Assembly: GCA_017889585.1 (NCBI GenBank)
Contig: JAGFZX010000023.1
Span: forward strand, 1-47,220
Direction of reading: 5' to 3'
DNA length: 47,220 nt
Origin: Bacillota bacterium
Lineage (GTDB): Bacteria > Bacillota > Negativicutes > DSM-13327
The translations under genes were made by a program, and so were the position numbers. The notes beneath the pieces were generated by a model that saw nothing but the letters and a program-made list of their open reading frames with translations, was not told where the DNA came from and ran no database searches. Shown here one piece after another: positions 32,930 through 40,277 of this stretch. Numbering within the stretch: position 1 is the first letter of the stretch; the number at the start of each line of letters is the position of its first letter.

Positions 32930-33352
32930 ATGGTCTTTCTTTATGCATTTATTGGAGTGCTTTGTTTAGGGATTGCTCCATTATTTGGGAAAACTGCTCT
33001 GGATAATGTTAATCCAACAACGGCTTTTGCTATTAGGACGGTAATTGCCGCCGTACTTGTCATAATATGGCTAATTGGAACAAAGACATACAATGAATTA
33101 GCTAATTTATCAAGAACATTTTGGCTGTTCATAACTGCGGAAGCTGTGTTGGCTGCGGTATTAGGGGACTTAGCTTATTTTTATGCACTTCAAAAAGGTA
33201 AGATTAACGATGTGGCGCTTATTATGTCCTGTACGCCTCTAATAACTGTATTGGTTAGTTATTTATTACTTGATGAAGTTATTTCTCTATCTCTATTAGT
33301 TGGCGCTATTCTTATTACAGCTGGGTTAGTTATTATTAACTATAATTCATAG
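32930..33352 (+). CDS. Half-size EamA (DMT) membrane transporter
   Basis: This inner-membrane protein has one EamA domain: 140 residues and about five transmembrane helices, against ten in full-length DMT exporters. MVFLYAFIGVLCLGIAPLFG is TM1 with the conserved GKTAL, and VLGDLAYFYALQKGKINDVA is the family's mid motif. LIMSCTPLITVLVSYLLLDE is the typical SxxP/ExxS stretch before the last helix. Half-size EamA proteins are known to work as homo- or heterodimers. AAAGGG precedes the ATG. The substrate is unknown. A separate EamA C-terminal fragment lies at 38076. Confidence 0.88.
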   Translation: MVFLYAFIGVLCLGIAPLFGKTALDNVNPTTAFAIRTVIAAVLVIIWLIGTKTYNELANLSRTFWLFITAEAVLAAVLGDLAYFYALQKGKINDVALIMSCTPLITVLVSYLLLDEVISLSLLVGAILITAGLVIINYNS

Positions 33353-33451
33353 CATAGCAGTATGATTACGCTATTTTTTATAGATTAATTGTTAAAATTT
33401 ATACAGTTTTTTATCATTCATAAAGGCAATACTAACGTTGGAGGTGATATT

Positions 33452-33595
33452 ATGTTTTTGAAAAGAAAACGTAATTTAATGATGGACATGGATATGGACA
33501 TGGATATGAATATGAAGTCAATGGTAAAAGTAGCAGTTGCAGGTGTTGTTATTTATCAGGCGACAAAATTTGTTATAAATCAGTTTATGGATTAA
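33452..33595 (+). CDS. Small protein with Met-Asp repeat (47 aa)
   Basis: This is an unrecognised protein. The start at 33452 follows GGAGGTGAT; the longer frame upstream has no ribosome site. The order is MFLKRKRNL, a run MMDMDMDMDMNM made by 6-bp tandem repeats (ATGGAC/ATGGAT), then a hydrophobic helix SMVKVAVAGVVIYQATKF and a short VINQFMD end. One amphipathic or membrane-touching helix is likely. The tandem repeat could vary in length by slippage. Small proteins of this kind are common in spore formers, but no role is known. Confidence 0.65.
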   Translation: MFLKRKRNLMMDMDMDMDMNMKSMVKVAVAGVVIYQATKFVINQFMD

Positions 33596-33704
33596 TAATT
33601 TCCAGAGCAGAAGCAATTGGAGAAAATATTTTCACGTATAAGCACCCCCTATCTTGCCAATAATACAAAAAGGGTCGGTAATAAATTTAGCAGGAGGTTA
33701 TTGT

Positions 33705-33905
33705 ATGAATAATCAAAAGAACAGCAAAACTCAACAAAAATCGAGTAGCGTACAAAGTAATATAACTAGTTCCAATACTGCAGCTAGTGTAACTAGTGCA
33801 ACTAGTGCAAAGCAACAACAGTCCCTTAGTGCTAAACAACAAGCAAGCAAATCAGAATATGGAACATTGACTGCTAAATCGGATGCTAACAACGACTATC
33901 AATAA
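33705..33905 (+). CDS. Gln/Ser-rich small protein, possible gamma-type SASP
   Basis: This is a 66-residue hydrophilic, low-complexity protein rich in Gln, Ser, Thr, Asn and Ala, without Cys or Trp. It begins MNNQKNSKTQQKSSSV, has two AKQQ repeats (about residues 35 and 43) and a SKSEYGTLTA segment near 47-56. Composition and size are like gamma-type small acid-soluble spore proteins, an amino-acid reserve for germination. SEYGTLTA sits where the protease site (usually EFASET) would be. The match is only compositional. AGGAGG precedes the ATG and a terminator follows at once. Confidence 0.7.
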   Translation: MNNQKNSKTQQKSSSVQSNITSSNTAASVTSATSAKQQQSLSAKQQASKSEYGTLTAKSDANNDYQ

Positions 33906-33909
33906 ATGA

Positions 33910-33946
33910 AAAAATATGCCGTGGAGCGATTCCACGGCATATTTTT
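33910..33946 (+). terminator. Terminator after the Gln/Ser-rich gene
   Basis: AAAAATATGCCGTGGA and TCCACGGCATATTTTT pair perfectly around GCGAT. Confidence 0.92.
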
Positions 33947-34011
33947 ATTTGATATGATAACTTATACCACATAATAATAAAATTATATTGCGATATTTAG
34001 GAGGGCTGGTT

Positions 34012-34989
34012 GTGGACGTATTTTTGGGTATTGATGTTGGTTCAGTTAGTACCAATATTGCTGTACTTGATGAACAAGGGAAGGTTATAGACACTTTATA
34101 TATACGTACTCAGGGGAGACCTATTGATGCGGTTCAACAAGGGCTTAGGCAAATAAAAGACCGTAATAGTAACATGATAGTAAAAGGGGTGGGCACGACT
34201 GGCAGTGGTCGACAGTTAGCCGGAGTGGTTCTCGGTGCTGATACTATTAAAAATGAAATAACAGCACATGCAGTAGCGGCGATGCATATTGTACCTGATG
34301 TGCATACTATACTTGAAATTGGTGGACAAGATTCCAAAATTATTATTATTCGTAATGGAGTGGTAACTGATTTTGCTATGAATACAGTCTGTGCAGCTGG
34401 TACTGGGTCGTTTTTAGATCAACAGGCTGCCAGACTTAACTTGCCGATTGAGGAGTTTGGCAACCAAGCTTTTCAATCCACTACACCTGTTAGAGTTGCT
34501 GGGCGTTGTGCAGTATTTGCGGAATCAGATATGATTCATAAACAGCAGACAGGCCATCAAATAGCAGATATTCTAAATGGCTTATGCCAGGCATTAGTGC
34601 GTAATTATCTTAATAATGTAGGAAAAGGGAAGCAGATTAACAGTCCGATTATTTTTCAGGGAGGTGTGGCTGCTAATAAAGGCATGAAAAGGGCTTTTGA
34701 AGAAGCGCTTCAATGTGAGGTGATCGTGCCACCTCATTATAATGTTATGGGAGCTATCGGTTCAGCGGTTTTAGCCAAAGAGCAATTAAACGATAAAAAA
34801 CCAACTGCTTTTCGCGGTTTTGAGATGATTGATTATGTATATACACCACGCAGCTTTGAATGTGATGGCTGTCCTAATTTGTGTGAAGTCATTGAGCTCA
34901 AAATGAATGACCAAATAGCCGCCCTATGGGGTGATCGTTGTGGTAAATGGATGAATAGCTGTCAAATAAAAGCAGTAGAGGCAATTTGA
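34012..34989 (+). CDS. 2-hydroxyacyl-CoA dehydratase activase-type ATPase
   Basis: This is an ASKHA-fold ATPase of the HgdC/BadF family. Relatives inject an energised electron into 2-hydroxyacyl-CoA dehydratases. The 325 residues start VFLGIDVGSVSTNIAVLDE, with phosphate loops VGTTGSGRQ and EIGGQDSKI. The bridging [4Fe-4S] cysteines are in MNTVCAAGTGSF (about 130) and GRCAVFAESD (about 168). Past the normal end there is a Cys-rich tail, CDGCPNLCEVIEL, then WGDRCGKW. That tail is found in the fused activase/DUF2229 giants, which suggests this belongs to that subfamily. The start is GTG at 34012 after GGAGGG. Its partners lie convergently at 35008-36983. Confidence 0.9.
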   Translation: MDVFLGIDVGSVSTNIAVLDEQGKVIDTLYIRTQGRPIDAVQQGLRQIKDRNSNMIVKGVGTTGSGRQLAGVVLGADTIKNEITAHAVAAMHIVPDVHTILEIGGQDSKIIIIRNGVVTDFAMNTVCAAGTGSFLDQQAARLNLPIEEFGNQAFQSTTPVRVAGRCAVFAESDMIHKQQTGHQIADILNGLCQALVRNYLNNVGKGKQINSPIIFQGGVAANKGMKRAFEEALQCEVIVPPHYNVMGAIGSAVLAKEQLNDKKPTAFRGFEMIDYVYTPRSFECDGCPNLCEVIELKMNDQIAALWGDRCGKWMNSCQIKAVEAI

Positions 34990-35012
34990 AAACTGCCTCT
35001 ACTGCTTTTATT
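34965..35012. terminator. Bidirectional terminator overlapping both stop codons
   Basis: AATAAAAGCAGTAGAGGCA and TGCCTCTACTGCTTTTATT pair perfectly across ATTTGAAAAC. The arms contain the stop regions of both the activase gene and the convergent partner gene. Confidence 0.9.
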
Positions 35013-36078
35013 TGCGTTTTAGACAGTCGACAAATGCTTCAATGCGGGTTGTTATTCCAACATCGCTAGCATGTTCGTCAATACTTAATGAAAGAATTGG
35101 TATATTATAATCACGGGCAATGTTTTTTAAGGCATACTGAGCGACCACTTCAGGCATACAGCTAAAAGGATAGATATGAATAATGCCATCAAATTGGTTT
35201 TTAGCACACCATAAAGCGTTACCAACAGATTTTAAACCATCACCTCCTACATGATAATTCAAATAGGGGCGGGCCTCCTTAAGATAAGAAGTTTCCTCGT
35301 TGTAGAGTCCTAATGTATGTAATATTGCTTGTGAGTAGGCCCAATCGCCAGTATAGACAAATTTTTTGACTTCTACACCTTGTTTGATCAATGAATCTTC
35401 TAATTGATGATTAACATAGGGTTCTAATAACAAATAAAATTCACCAATAAGCCCGATTTTAACAGGTGGTGGAGCTAAGACGGTGGTAGCAGTATCCATG
35501 TCACCTATGATATGTTGACAGGTTTCATTTATTTCCCTGAAGGTATGGCAGTTGCCTAGTTGCTGCATACCACGATGATAGGTATTAATAATCATGTCGG
35601 CGTCCTCTGTCAGGGCGCCATAATGATTTTTGGCATCATTAATTTTGTCAAGGGCTTTTAAGGTTTTGAGGGTCATAGCAATATTTTGGGCGATTGATAC
35701 ACGGCTAGCATTAGGAGCCAGCGTCCGTAATAAACGATATAGATTGACTAAAACATTTTCAGAGATATTGATCGTATGAAGTTGCAGAGGCTTCTTTTCT
35801 GCTAAGGCAATTTTTTGTACTGTATTATAAAAGCCTAATCGACATTTGCCGGAACCACACACTGTCAATAGGGTATCAGCACCTTTTTCGATACTTTCGA
35901 TAAAATTACCCATGGTGATTTTATAAGGCAGGCATACACTTTCAGGAGAATATAATGAGCCCAGCTCGACTGTTCTTTTGGTAATTGGCGGTGCTTCTAT
36001 TACTTTAATGCCAAGATTGGATAACATGTTATATACTGGAATCGTTAAGTATCCCATATGTGGATATGTTACGTTCAA
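35008..36078 (-). CDS. Activase-associated protein, COG3580/DUF2229-like
   Basis: This is a cytoplasmic protein related to the D/HgdB-like component found in the fused activase proteins. Its 356 residues begin NVTYPHMGYLTIPVYNML. Motifs are PPITKRTVELGSLYSPESVCLPYKI near 35-60, GNFIESIEKGADTLLTVCGSGKCRLGFYN near 62-90, and PFSCMPEVVAQ near 307-317. Conserved Cys in VCLPYK, VCGSGKC and FSCMPE probably bind a [4Fe-4S] cluster, as in dehydratase subunits. The start is TTG at 36078 after GGAGGT. The preceding gene's TGA overlaps it as TTGA, so translation is coupled. The substrate is unknown. Confidence 0.85.
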   Translation of the reverse strand: MNVTYPHMGYLTIPVYNMLSNLGIKVIEAPPITKRTVELGSLYSPESVCLPYKITMGNFIESIEKGADTLLTVCGSGKCRLGFYNTVQKIALAEKKPLQLHTINISENVLVNLYRLLRTLAPNASRVSIAQNIAMTLKTLKALDKINDAKNHYGALTEDADMIINTYHRGMQQLGNCHTFREINETCQHIIGDMDTATTVLAPPPVKIGLIGEFYLLLEPYVNHQLEDSLIKQGVEVKKFVYTGDWAYSQAILHTLGLYNEETSYLKEARPYLNYHVGGDGLKSVGNALWCAKNQFDGIIHIYPFSCMPEVVAQYALKNIARDYNIPILSLSIDEHASDVGITTRIEAFVDCLKRK

Positions 36079-36983
36079 GATTCTGACCTCCAATTCATTA
36101 AATCCAAGAATGCTTCCACTCTGGTGACGATACCAGCACTGCCAGTATGTTCATCTAGATTAATAATGAGGTATGGTGTGTTGCTGTTCTTCAATACATG
36201 ATGTTCTAAATATTCGTTCATTAAAGAATCAGGGCCGCAGCCAAAACTTGATACCATAATAATACCTTTAATCTCAGACAGCTGACTAAAATAGCGAGTA
36301 GCGCCGGCGAGTTTAGCTGAAAGTTGCCAATAAATATCAGGCCGAAAAATTGCAGCTTGCTGATATAATACTTTACTAGGAATATGCTCAGATGTGATCA
36401 TAGTAAGATTTCGTTTTTTAAGTACAGTTAAAATATCGCGACAAAAGAAGGCATCATTTAATAAATAACTGTGACCAATGATTGCTATTTGCGTATTTGA
36501 ATGGGTAGGAGCTGAGTTATGATTTTTCCAGGTTTGTTTCGCCTGGTGGTAGGCTAGACAACCTGATATTTTAGATATACCTATTGTTTGGCAGATGGAA
36601 TAGATAGCTTTAAGTTGCGTAGATTGACTTTTATTTTCAATATTAGGAGCAATGAGTTGGTTGTCAGCAAGAGAAAAAGTATTCCTAATGATATCAGGCA
36701 AACCGGCAAATTTAGCGCAGAGAAAAAAGTTATTATGATATCCAGCAATGCGGGGAGCGAAAATATGTGTACATTTTGGCAATAAACTTGCTATATGTCC
36801 AAGATAGATTTTCAAGGGCAGGCATGACTCATCAATAGCTAGCATAGTACCATGATCCAAAATTTGTGTATTGGTTTCAGCTGATAGAGTGAACGGCACT
36901 CCAAGTTTACTAAAAAAAGCGGTCCATAGACTACCGAATTCATGATACAGCAGGGCGCGGGGGATGCCAATATTAATAGGCAT
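36075..36983 (-). CDS. Activase-associated protein, COG3581/DUF2229-like
   Basis: This is the second split component of the activase/DUF2229 system. Its 302 residues start NIGIPRALLYHEFGSLWTAF, the typical opening of DUF2229. DESCLPLKIYLGHIASLLPK near 52-72 and SFGCGPDSLMNEYLEHHV near 250-267 hold conserved Cys. DEHTGSAGIVTRVEAFLDLM near the end matches DEHASDVGITTRIEAFVD in the neighbouring gene, so the two proteins are homologous. The GATTGAT leader gives no strong ribosome site before the ATG. It is the first gene of a two-gene operon. In other genomes these parts are often fused to the activase. Confidence 0.85.
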   Translation of the reverse strand: MPINIGIPRALLYHEFGSLWTAFFSKLGVPFTLSAETNTQILDHGTMLAIDESCLPLKIYLGHIASLLPKCTHIFAPRIAGYHNNFFLCAKFAGLPDIIRNTFSLADNQLIAPNIENKSQSTQLKAIYSICQTIGISKISGCLAYHQAKQTWKNHNSAPTHSNTQIAIIGHSYLLNDAFFCRDILTVLKKRNLTMITSEHIPSKVLYQQAAIFRPDIYWQLSAKLAGATRYFSQLSEIKGIIMVSSFGCGPDSLMNEYLEHHVLKNSNTPYLIINLDEHTGSAGIVTRVEAFLDLMNWRSES

Positions 36984-37015
36984 GTTATCAATCCTTTATG
37001 CAAAAATGTATTGGA

Positions 37016-37059
37016 AGTGTATAAAGGGGGTAGTTATCTACTACCCCCTTTATACTTTA
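37016..37059 (-). terminator. Terminator after the DUF1657 gene
   Basis: AAGTGTATAAAGGGGGTAGT and ACTACCCCCTTTATACTTT form a near-perfect stem across TATCT that includes the DUF1657 stop codon. Confidence 0.85.
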
Positions 37060-37266
37060 TTGGTCTTCTTGATTATTTAATTGGTTTTGTGCTGTAACAC
37101 CAAGGCGACTGTTGAGCTGGCTAATGTGGCGGTCCATATCTTGTGACATTTGTGTAAACATTTGTTTAGCAGTTTGATCATCAGTGGATTGTTCAAAGGT
37201 GGCATATGTTCCTTTAGCAGATTCAGCAGCGGCAACAGCTTTTTGCAAATCTTTTTGTACAGTCAT
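37057..37266 (-). CDS. DUF1657 protein, spore-associated
   Basis: This short helical protein of the DUF1657 family has 69 residues and begins MTVQKDLQKAVAAAESAKGT. It continues YATFEQSTDDQTAKQMF and MDRHISQLNSRL, matching the family from end to end. Members occur in spore formers, often near spoVA-type genes and other spore genes, and the role is unknown. The start is at the ATG at 37266 after AAAGGAGGA; the longer frame is spurious. There are two or three amphipathic helices and no membrane segment. The last 10 residues (NQLNNQEDQ) are an extra polar tail. Confidence 0.9.
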   Translation of the reverse strand: MTVQKDLQKAVAAAESAKGTYATFEQSTDDQTAKQMFTQMSQDMDRHISQLNSRLGVTAQNQLNNQEDQ

Positions 37267-37562
37267 GATTTGTCCTCCTTTTTTTGATCGATGAAACTTC
37301 CGCTGATAGTATTGTACAAAATAGCTATTTTTATTAGTTGTTATTATAAGATATTGCAGTAGCGTTATTCGATAGAAAGTAGATAGTATATACATCAGAT
37401 ATATTTGGGAAAACTAATGGTCGGATGTCTTGTTATATCTCTATATACTTTACAAAAATATAACAAGACAACATTGGCTTTCCATGTTAAGATGATTTTG
37501 GATAAAGTATTAGTACAATCGATTGTTAAACACAAACTGAAAGTGGTAAAGGAGAGTTTATT

Positions 37563-37796
37563 ATGTGTAATGAAACTGAAATTGATGAGGAAATCCAGGT
37601 ACTATTTACAGAAGATATCGAAATTCTTGAAGACCGCTTGAATGATATCGTGATTGCGATGGGCTTGCCTGAAGAACAGACAAATGCAGTTCTGAGACTC
37701 ATTAGCGACTCACTGATAGAACATCACTTTAATCTTCTTGATACTTATGAGGAAGTTCTAGATGTACAAGACGAGGACGAAGAAGTTACCGAATAA
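37563..37796 (+). CDS. Acidic small protein (77 aa), unknown
   Basis: I do not recognise a family. AAAGGAG lies well placed before the ATG. The product starts MCNETEIDEEIQVLFTEDIE, is about one third Asp/Glu and mostly helical, and ends in the acidic run QDEDEEVTE. The segment LRLISDSLIEHHFNLLDTYEEVL could form an amphipathic helix. There is one Cys at residue 2 and no membrane segment. It sits alone between the DUF1657 gene and a terminator. An overlapping frame at 37405-37641 has no ribosome site and was not called. Confidence 0.7.
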   Translation: MCNETEIDEEIQVLFTEDIEILEDRLNDIVIAMGLPEEQTNAVLRLISDSLIEHHFNLLDTYEEVLDVQDEDEEVTE

Positions 37797-37832
37797 CCTG
37801 TTCGTTATACATAATTTGGGTTAGTATAACCT

Positions 37833-37879
37833 TAAGAGTAATGCCCTACAGTCTAGAGCTTGTAGGGCATTACTCTTTT
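37833..37879 (+). terminator. Terminator after the acidic-protein gene
   Basis: AAGAGTAATGCCCTACA and TGTAGGGCATTACTCTT pair perfectly across GTCTAGAGCT, followed by TT. Confidence 0.9.
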
Positions 37880-38075
37880 ACTGACGAAAAATAACTTCAC
37901 TTGATGATGTGCATATTAATTGTGGCATTAATAAAAAAGCAATAAAGGGTAAATTTTAATAGGATGTTTTTATTAAAGAATACTGGCTTTTTGGGTAGGA
38001 GTTTTCTGTACGATGTGGAATTATTGTAAATTAGATAATGTTAAGGGCAAGATGGTGGGGGTAAATAGTGGGTAA

Positions 38076-38249
38076 AGAAATATATGGTTAGTTAGTGTAA
38101 CCTCTAATCTTAAACCAGTCATAGCGGCAGTGACCTCATATTTGGCTTTAGGTGAAATTATGGGCTTTCTACAGATGATTGGTGGATTATTGGTATTGGC
38201 TGTAGTATTTATGCTACAATATAATTTAGAAACGCTGCAGCAGTCATAG
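38076..38249 (+). pseudogene. C-terminal fragment of an EamA/DMT transporter
   Basis: A frame with no start codon, opening after a TAA, reads VSVTSNLKPVIAAVTSYLAL then GEIMGFLQMIGGLLVLAVVF and ends at TAG 38249. The pattern (P-V-I-A-A, then ALGE, then QMIGGLLVL) is the closing part of the second EamA domain. The remainder of the gene is missing. It lies downstream of a 200-base region with no other signal. Confidence 0.6.
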
Positions 38250-38278
38250 TGATTTTTTTGATAATAAAGAATAATGAC

Positions 38279-38396
38279 TAACCGCAAAGATCACTAAGAT
38301 CGCAAAGGGAATAATAATGTTTTAATTTAATGAACCTTTAAATACCCTTTGTGTCCTTCGCGCCTTTGCGGTTTAATAGGCCGTCCTAGAGTTTTT
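38279..38396. repeat. AACC-ended palindromic element, copy 2
   Basis: The left arm AACCGCAAAGATCACTAAG with CGCAAAGGG mirrors the right arm CCCTTTGTGTCC then GCGCCTTTGCGGTTT (38345-38374). The right flank TTAATAGGCCGTCCTAGAGTT matches that of the copy at 23750. It lies between the transporter fragment and trmL. Confidence 0.7.
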
Positions 38397-38425
38397 TTTA
38401 TAAAGATATCGTTGAGGTGAGTGTA

Positions 38426-38884
38426 ATGCATATTGTATTGATTGAACCAGAGATTCCTGGGAATACTGGGAACATTGCAAGGTTATGTGCGGCAACAAAT
38501 AGTGAACTGCATCTAGTGAAACCACTTGGTTTTTCTATTGAGGACAAGTATTTAAAACGTGCTGGTCTTGATTATTGGAACTTGGTGAAAGTACATTGCC
38601 ATGAAAATTTTGAGGAAGTACTAGAATTATATAAGGGTCACAATTTCTATTTTAATACAACGAAAGCAAATAAAAGCTATACTGATATTCAGTATATGCC
38701 TGATGATTTGTTGGTGTTTGGCAAAGAAACAGCTGGTTTGCCTGAAGGCCTGCTGGCTGCTAATCAGAAAAATTGTATTCGTATTCCCATGGTGGGTGAT
38801 GCTAGATCCCTAAATCTGTCTAATGCTGCGGCCATTGTAGTTTACGAAGCCTTGCGGCAACAAAAATTTTTAAATCTAAAATAG
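38426..38884 (+). CDS. trmL: tRNA (cytidine/uridine-34-2'-O)-methyltransferase
   Basis: This SPOUT-class methyltransferase modifies the wobble base ribose of tRNA-Leu in characterised relatives. At 152 residues it is the usual length. IVLIEPEIPGNTGNIARLCA at the start, KPLGFSIEDKYLKRAGLDYW near 33-52, LLVFGKETAGLPEGLL near 95-110 and IPMVGDARSLNLSNAAAIVVYE near 120-141 are the family motifs, the last forming the trefoil knot SAM site. The start is the ATG at 38426 after GAGGTGA; a GTG at 38417 lies inside the ribosome site. The endonuclease IV-like gene follows 35 bases on. Confidence 0.95.
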   Translation: MHIVLIEPEIPGNTGNIARLCAATNSELHLVKPLGFSIEDKYLKRAGLDYWNLVKVHCHENFEEVLELYKGHNFYFNTTKANKSYTDIQYMPDDLLVFGKETAGLPEGLLAANQKNCIRIPMVGDARSLNLSNAAAIVVYEALRQQKFLNLK

Positions 38885-38919
38885 CAACAAATGAAATATA
38901 ATAGAGATGGTGATGAATA

Positions 38920-39795
38920 ATGTACGCACAGTTTGGTCCAGCAGGTAATCCTGATGCCTTTTATGAGGCTGGGAATAAAGCATCGGTACAGATGCCAGCA
39001 TGGCTCGGCGAAATGATGCTAACTGCCTATGAATACCAGTGTAGCCGAGGTGTGAATATCAAAGAAGAAACAGCCAGAGAGATTGGTCGTAGATCAGCAG
39101 AACATGGGGTTAAATTAAGTATTCATGCGCCTTATTTTATTAGTTTGGCCACTGAGGACGAACAAATCATTACCAATACACAAAACCATTTTTTGAAATC
39201 ATTAGAGGTAGCCCTTTGGATGGGAGCTGACCGTATTGTTTTTCATATGGGAGGGCCAGGAAAACAAGAACGCGGTGCAGCCATGGAACGAGTTAAACGT
39301 TCCTTTGGAAATGTGCTGGAACAGGTAGAGAAACGAGGGTTAACTGGCATCTTTCTATGTCCTGAAACTATGGGAAAGCAAAATCAACTGGGTTCATTAG
39401 CAGAGGTAATGGAGCTGTGTACAATGTCTGAATGGGTTAGACCAGCTGTGGATTTTGGACATTTGCATGCTGTGACAGGTGGAAAGTTTGTCACCAAACA
39501 AGAAATAGAAACTGTTTTTGATGCCGTAGCTGAGAAATTGGGTGCAGAGGTGGCGAAGAACTTACATATTCATTTTAGCCGTATTGAATTTACTAAAGGG
39601 GGGGAAAAACGTCATTGGACTTTTGCCGATAATTTTGGGCCGCCCCATGAGCCTCTTGTTGAGCTTTGTGCTTTACGGGGATTCACCCCCCGAATTATTT
39701 GTGAATCAGCAGGAACTCAGGCTAATGATGCTAAAGTGATGCAAGATTTATATTTTTCATTAAAGCAGGCACACGACGCTTCAGCGACGATGTGA
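38920..39795 (+). CDS. Endonuclease IV-like TIM-barrel protein
   Basis: This is a xylose-isomerase-like TIM barrel related to AP endonuclease IV (Nfo). Probable metal ligands are visible in the family's order: His69 (SIHAPYF), His109 (VFHMGG), Glu149 (LCPETMG), Asp178/His181 (VDFGHLHA), His216/218 (LHIHFSRIE), His232 and Glu262 (ICESAGT). At 291 residues it is close to Nfo length, but opening residues MYAQFGPAGNPDAFYEAG differ from the classical GAH start. It may thus be a divergent AP endonuclease or another barrel hydrolase. GATGGTGATGA precedes the ATG. The last ten residues (KQAHDASATM) are encoded by a dispersed repeat (39762-39862) and are not expected to be native. Confidence 0.85.
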   Translation: MYAQFGPAGNPDAFYEAGNKASVQMPAWLGEMMLTAYEYQCSRGVNIKEETAREIGRRSAEHGVKLSIHAPYFISLATEDEQIITNTQNHFLKSLEVALWMGADRIVFHMGGPGKQERGAAMERVKRSFGNVLEQVEKRGLTGIFLCPETMGKQNQLGSLAEVMELCTMSEWVRPAVDFGHLHAVTGGKFVTKQEIETVFDAVAEKLGAEVAKNLHIHFSRIEFTKGGEKRHWTFADNFGPPHEPLVELCALRGFTPRIICESAGTQANDAKVMQDLYFSLKQAHDASATM

Positions 39796-39862
39796 TCGCT
39801 TTGTTCGATGCGCTAGCAGTCGAATATTCTTGTAAGTGGAAGTCTAGTTTTCTTTTTTATAC
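39762..39862 (+). repeat. Modular dispersed repeat, copy D (long form) at a gene end
   Basis: AAAGCAGGCACACGACG, CTTCAGCGACGATGTGATCG, TTCGATGCGCTAGCAGTCGAA and AAGTCTAGTTTTCTTTTTTAT align with copies B and C. It begins inside the upstream coding sequence and provides its stop codon (TGA of GATGTGA). Confidence 0.75.
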
Positions 39863-39926
39863 ATATTATTGTATAATGTATGAATTGCGTGTAATTGGTA
39901 TATTATAAAAAAATAGGAGGCAAAAT

Positions 39927-40277
39927 ATGAATATATATGATAAAACTCATGCCTTGGTAGGTTCTATAAAGTCATCACCAGAATATATGGAATTTATGGC
40001 AGCCAAGAAGGTTCTTGATACAGATGAGCAAGCTAGGTCCATGGTCAAGGAATTTATCGCTAAGCAAATGGAACTGGAATATGAAATGATGGGAGGGAAA
40101 CCTGAGGATAAAGCTAAAACAGGGAAAATACAAGAGCTCTATCAACTTATCGCTGCTAATAGTAAAGCGTCGCAATTTATGCATTCCTATATGAAATTTC
40201 AGCGAGTGGTAGCTGATATCTATAAAATTTTGGGTGATTCTGTAGCTGAAGGAATGGATTTTTTTGATAAAAAATAG
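39927..40277 (+). CDS. YlbF/YmcA-family regulator (DUF964)
   Basis: This all-helical cytoplasmic protein of the YlbF/YmcA family has 116 residues and begins MNIYDKTHALVGSIKSSPEYM. The family phrase DEQARSMVKEFIAKQMELEYEMM spans about 33-55, and a second helix bundle runs 75-105 (QLIAANSKASQFMHSYMKFQR). In Bacillus the YlbF-YmcA-YaaT complex affects RNase Y-dependent mRNA processing and development. The role here is inferred only from the family. AGGAGG precedes the ATG. Its end overlaps murB by 14 bases. Confidence 0.88.
   Translation: MNIYDKTHALVGSIKSSPEYMEFMAAKKVLDTDEQARSMVKEFIAKQMELEYEMMGGKPEDKAKTGKIQELYQLIAANSKASQFMHSYMKFQRVVADIYKILGDSVAEGMDFFDKK

Noticed and set aside
33479..33512. ATGGAC/ATGGAT tandem tract as a separate noncoding repeat
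   Set aside because: It is in frame inside a small gene with a good ribosome site, so it is described as part of that protein.
37405..37641. Plus-strand open frame overlapping the acidic 77-aa gene
   Set aside because: No ribosome site, and it overlaps the start of a gene with a clear AAAGGAG; composition is that of AT-rich noncoding DNA.
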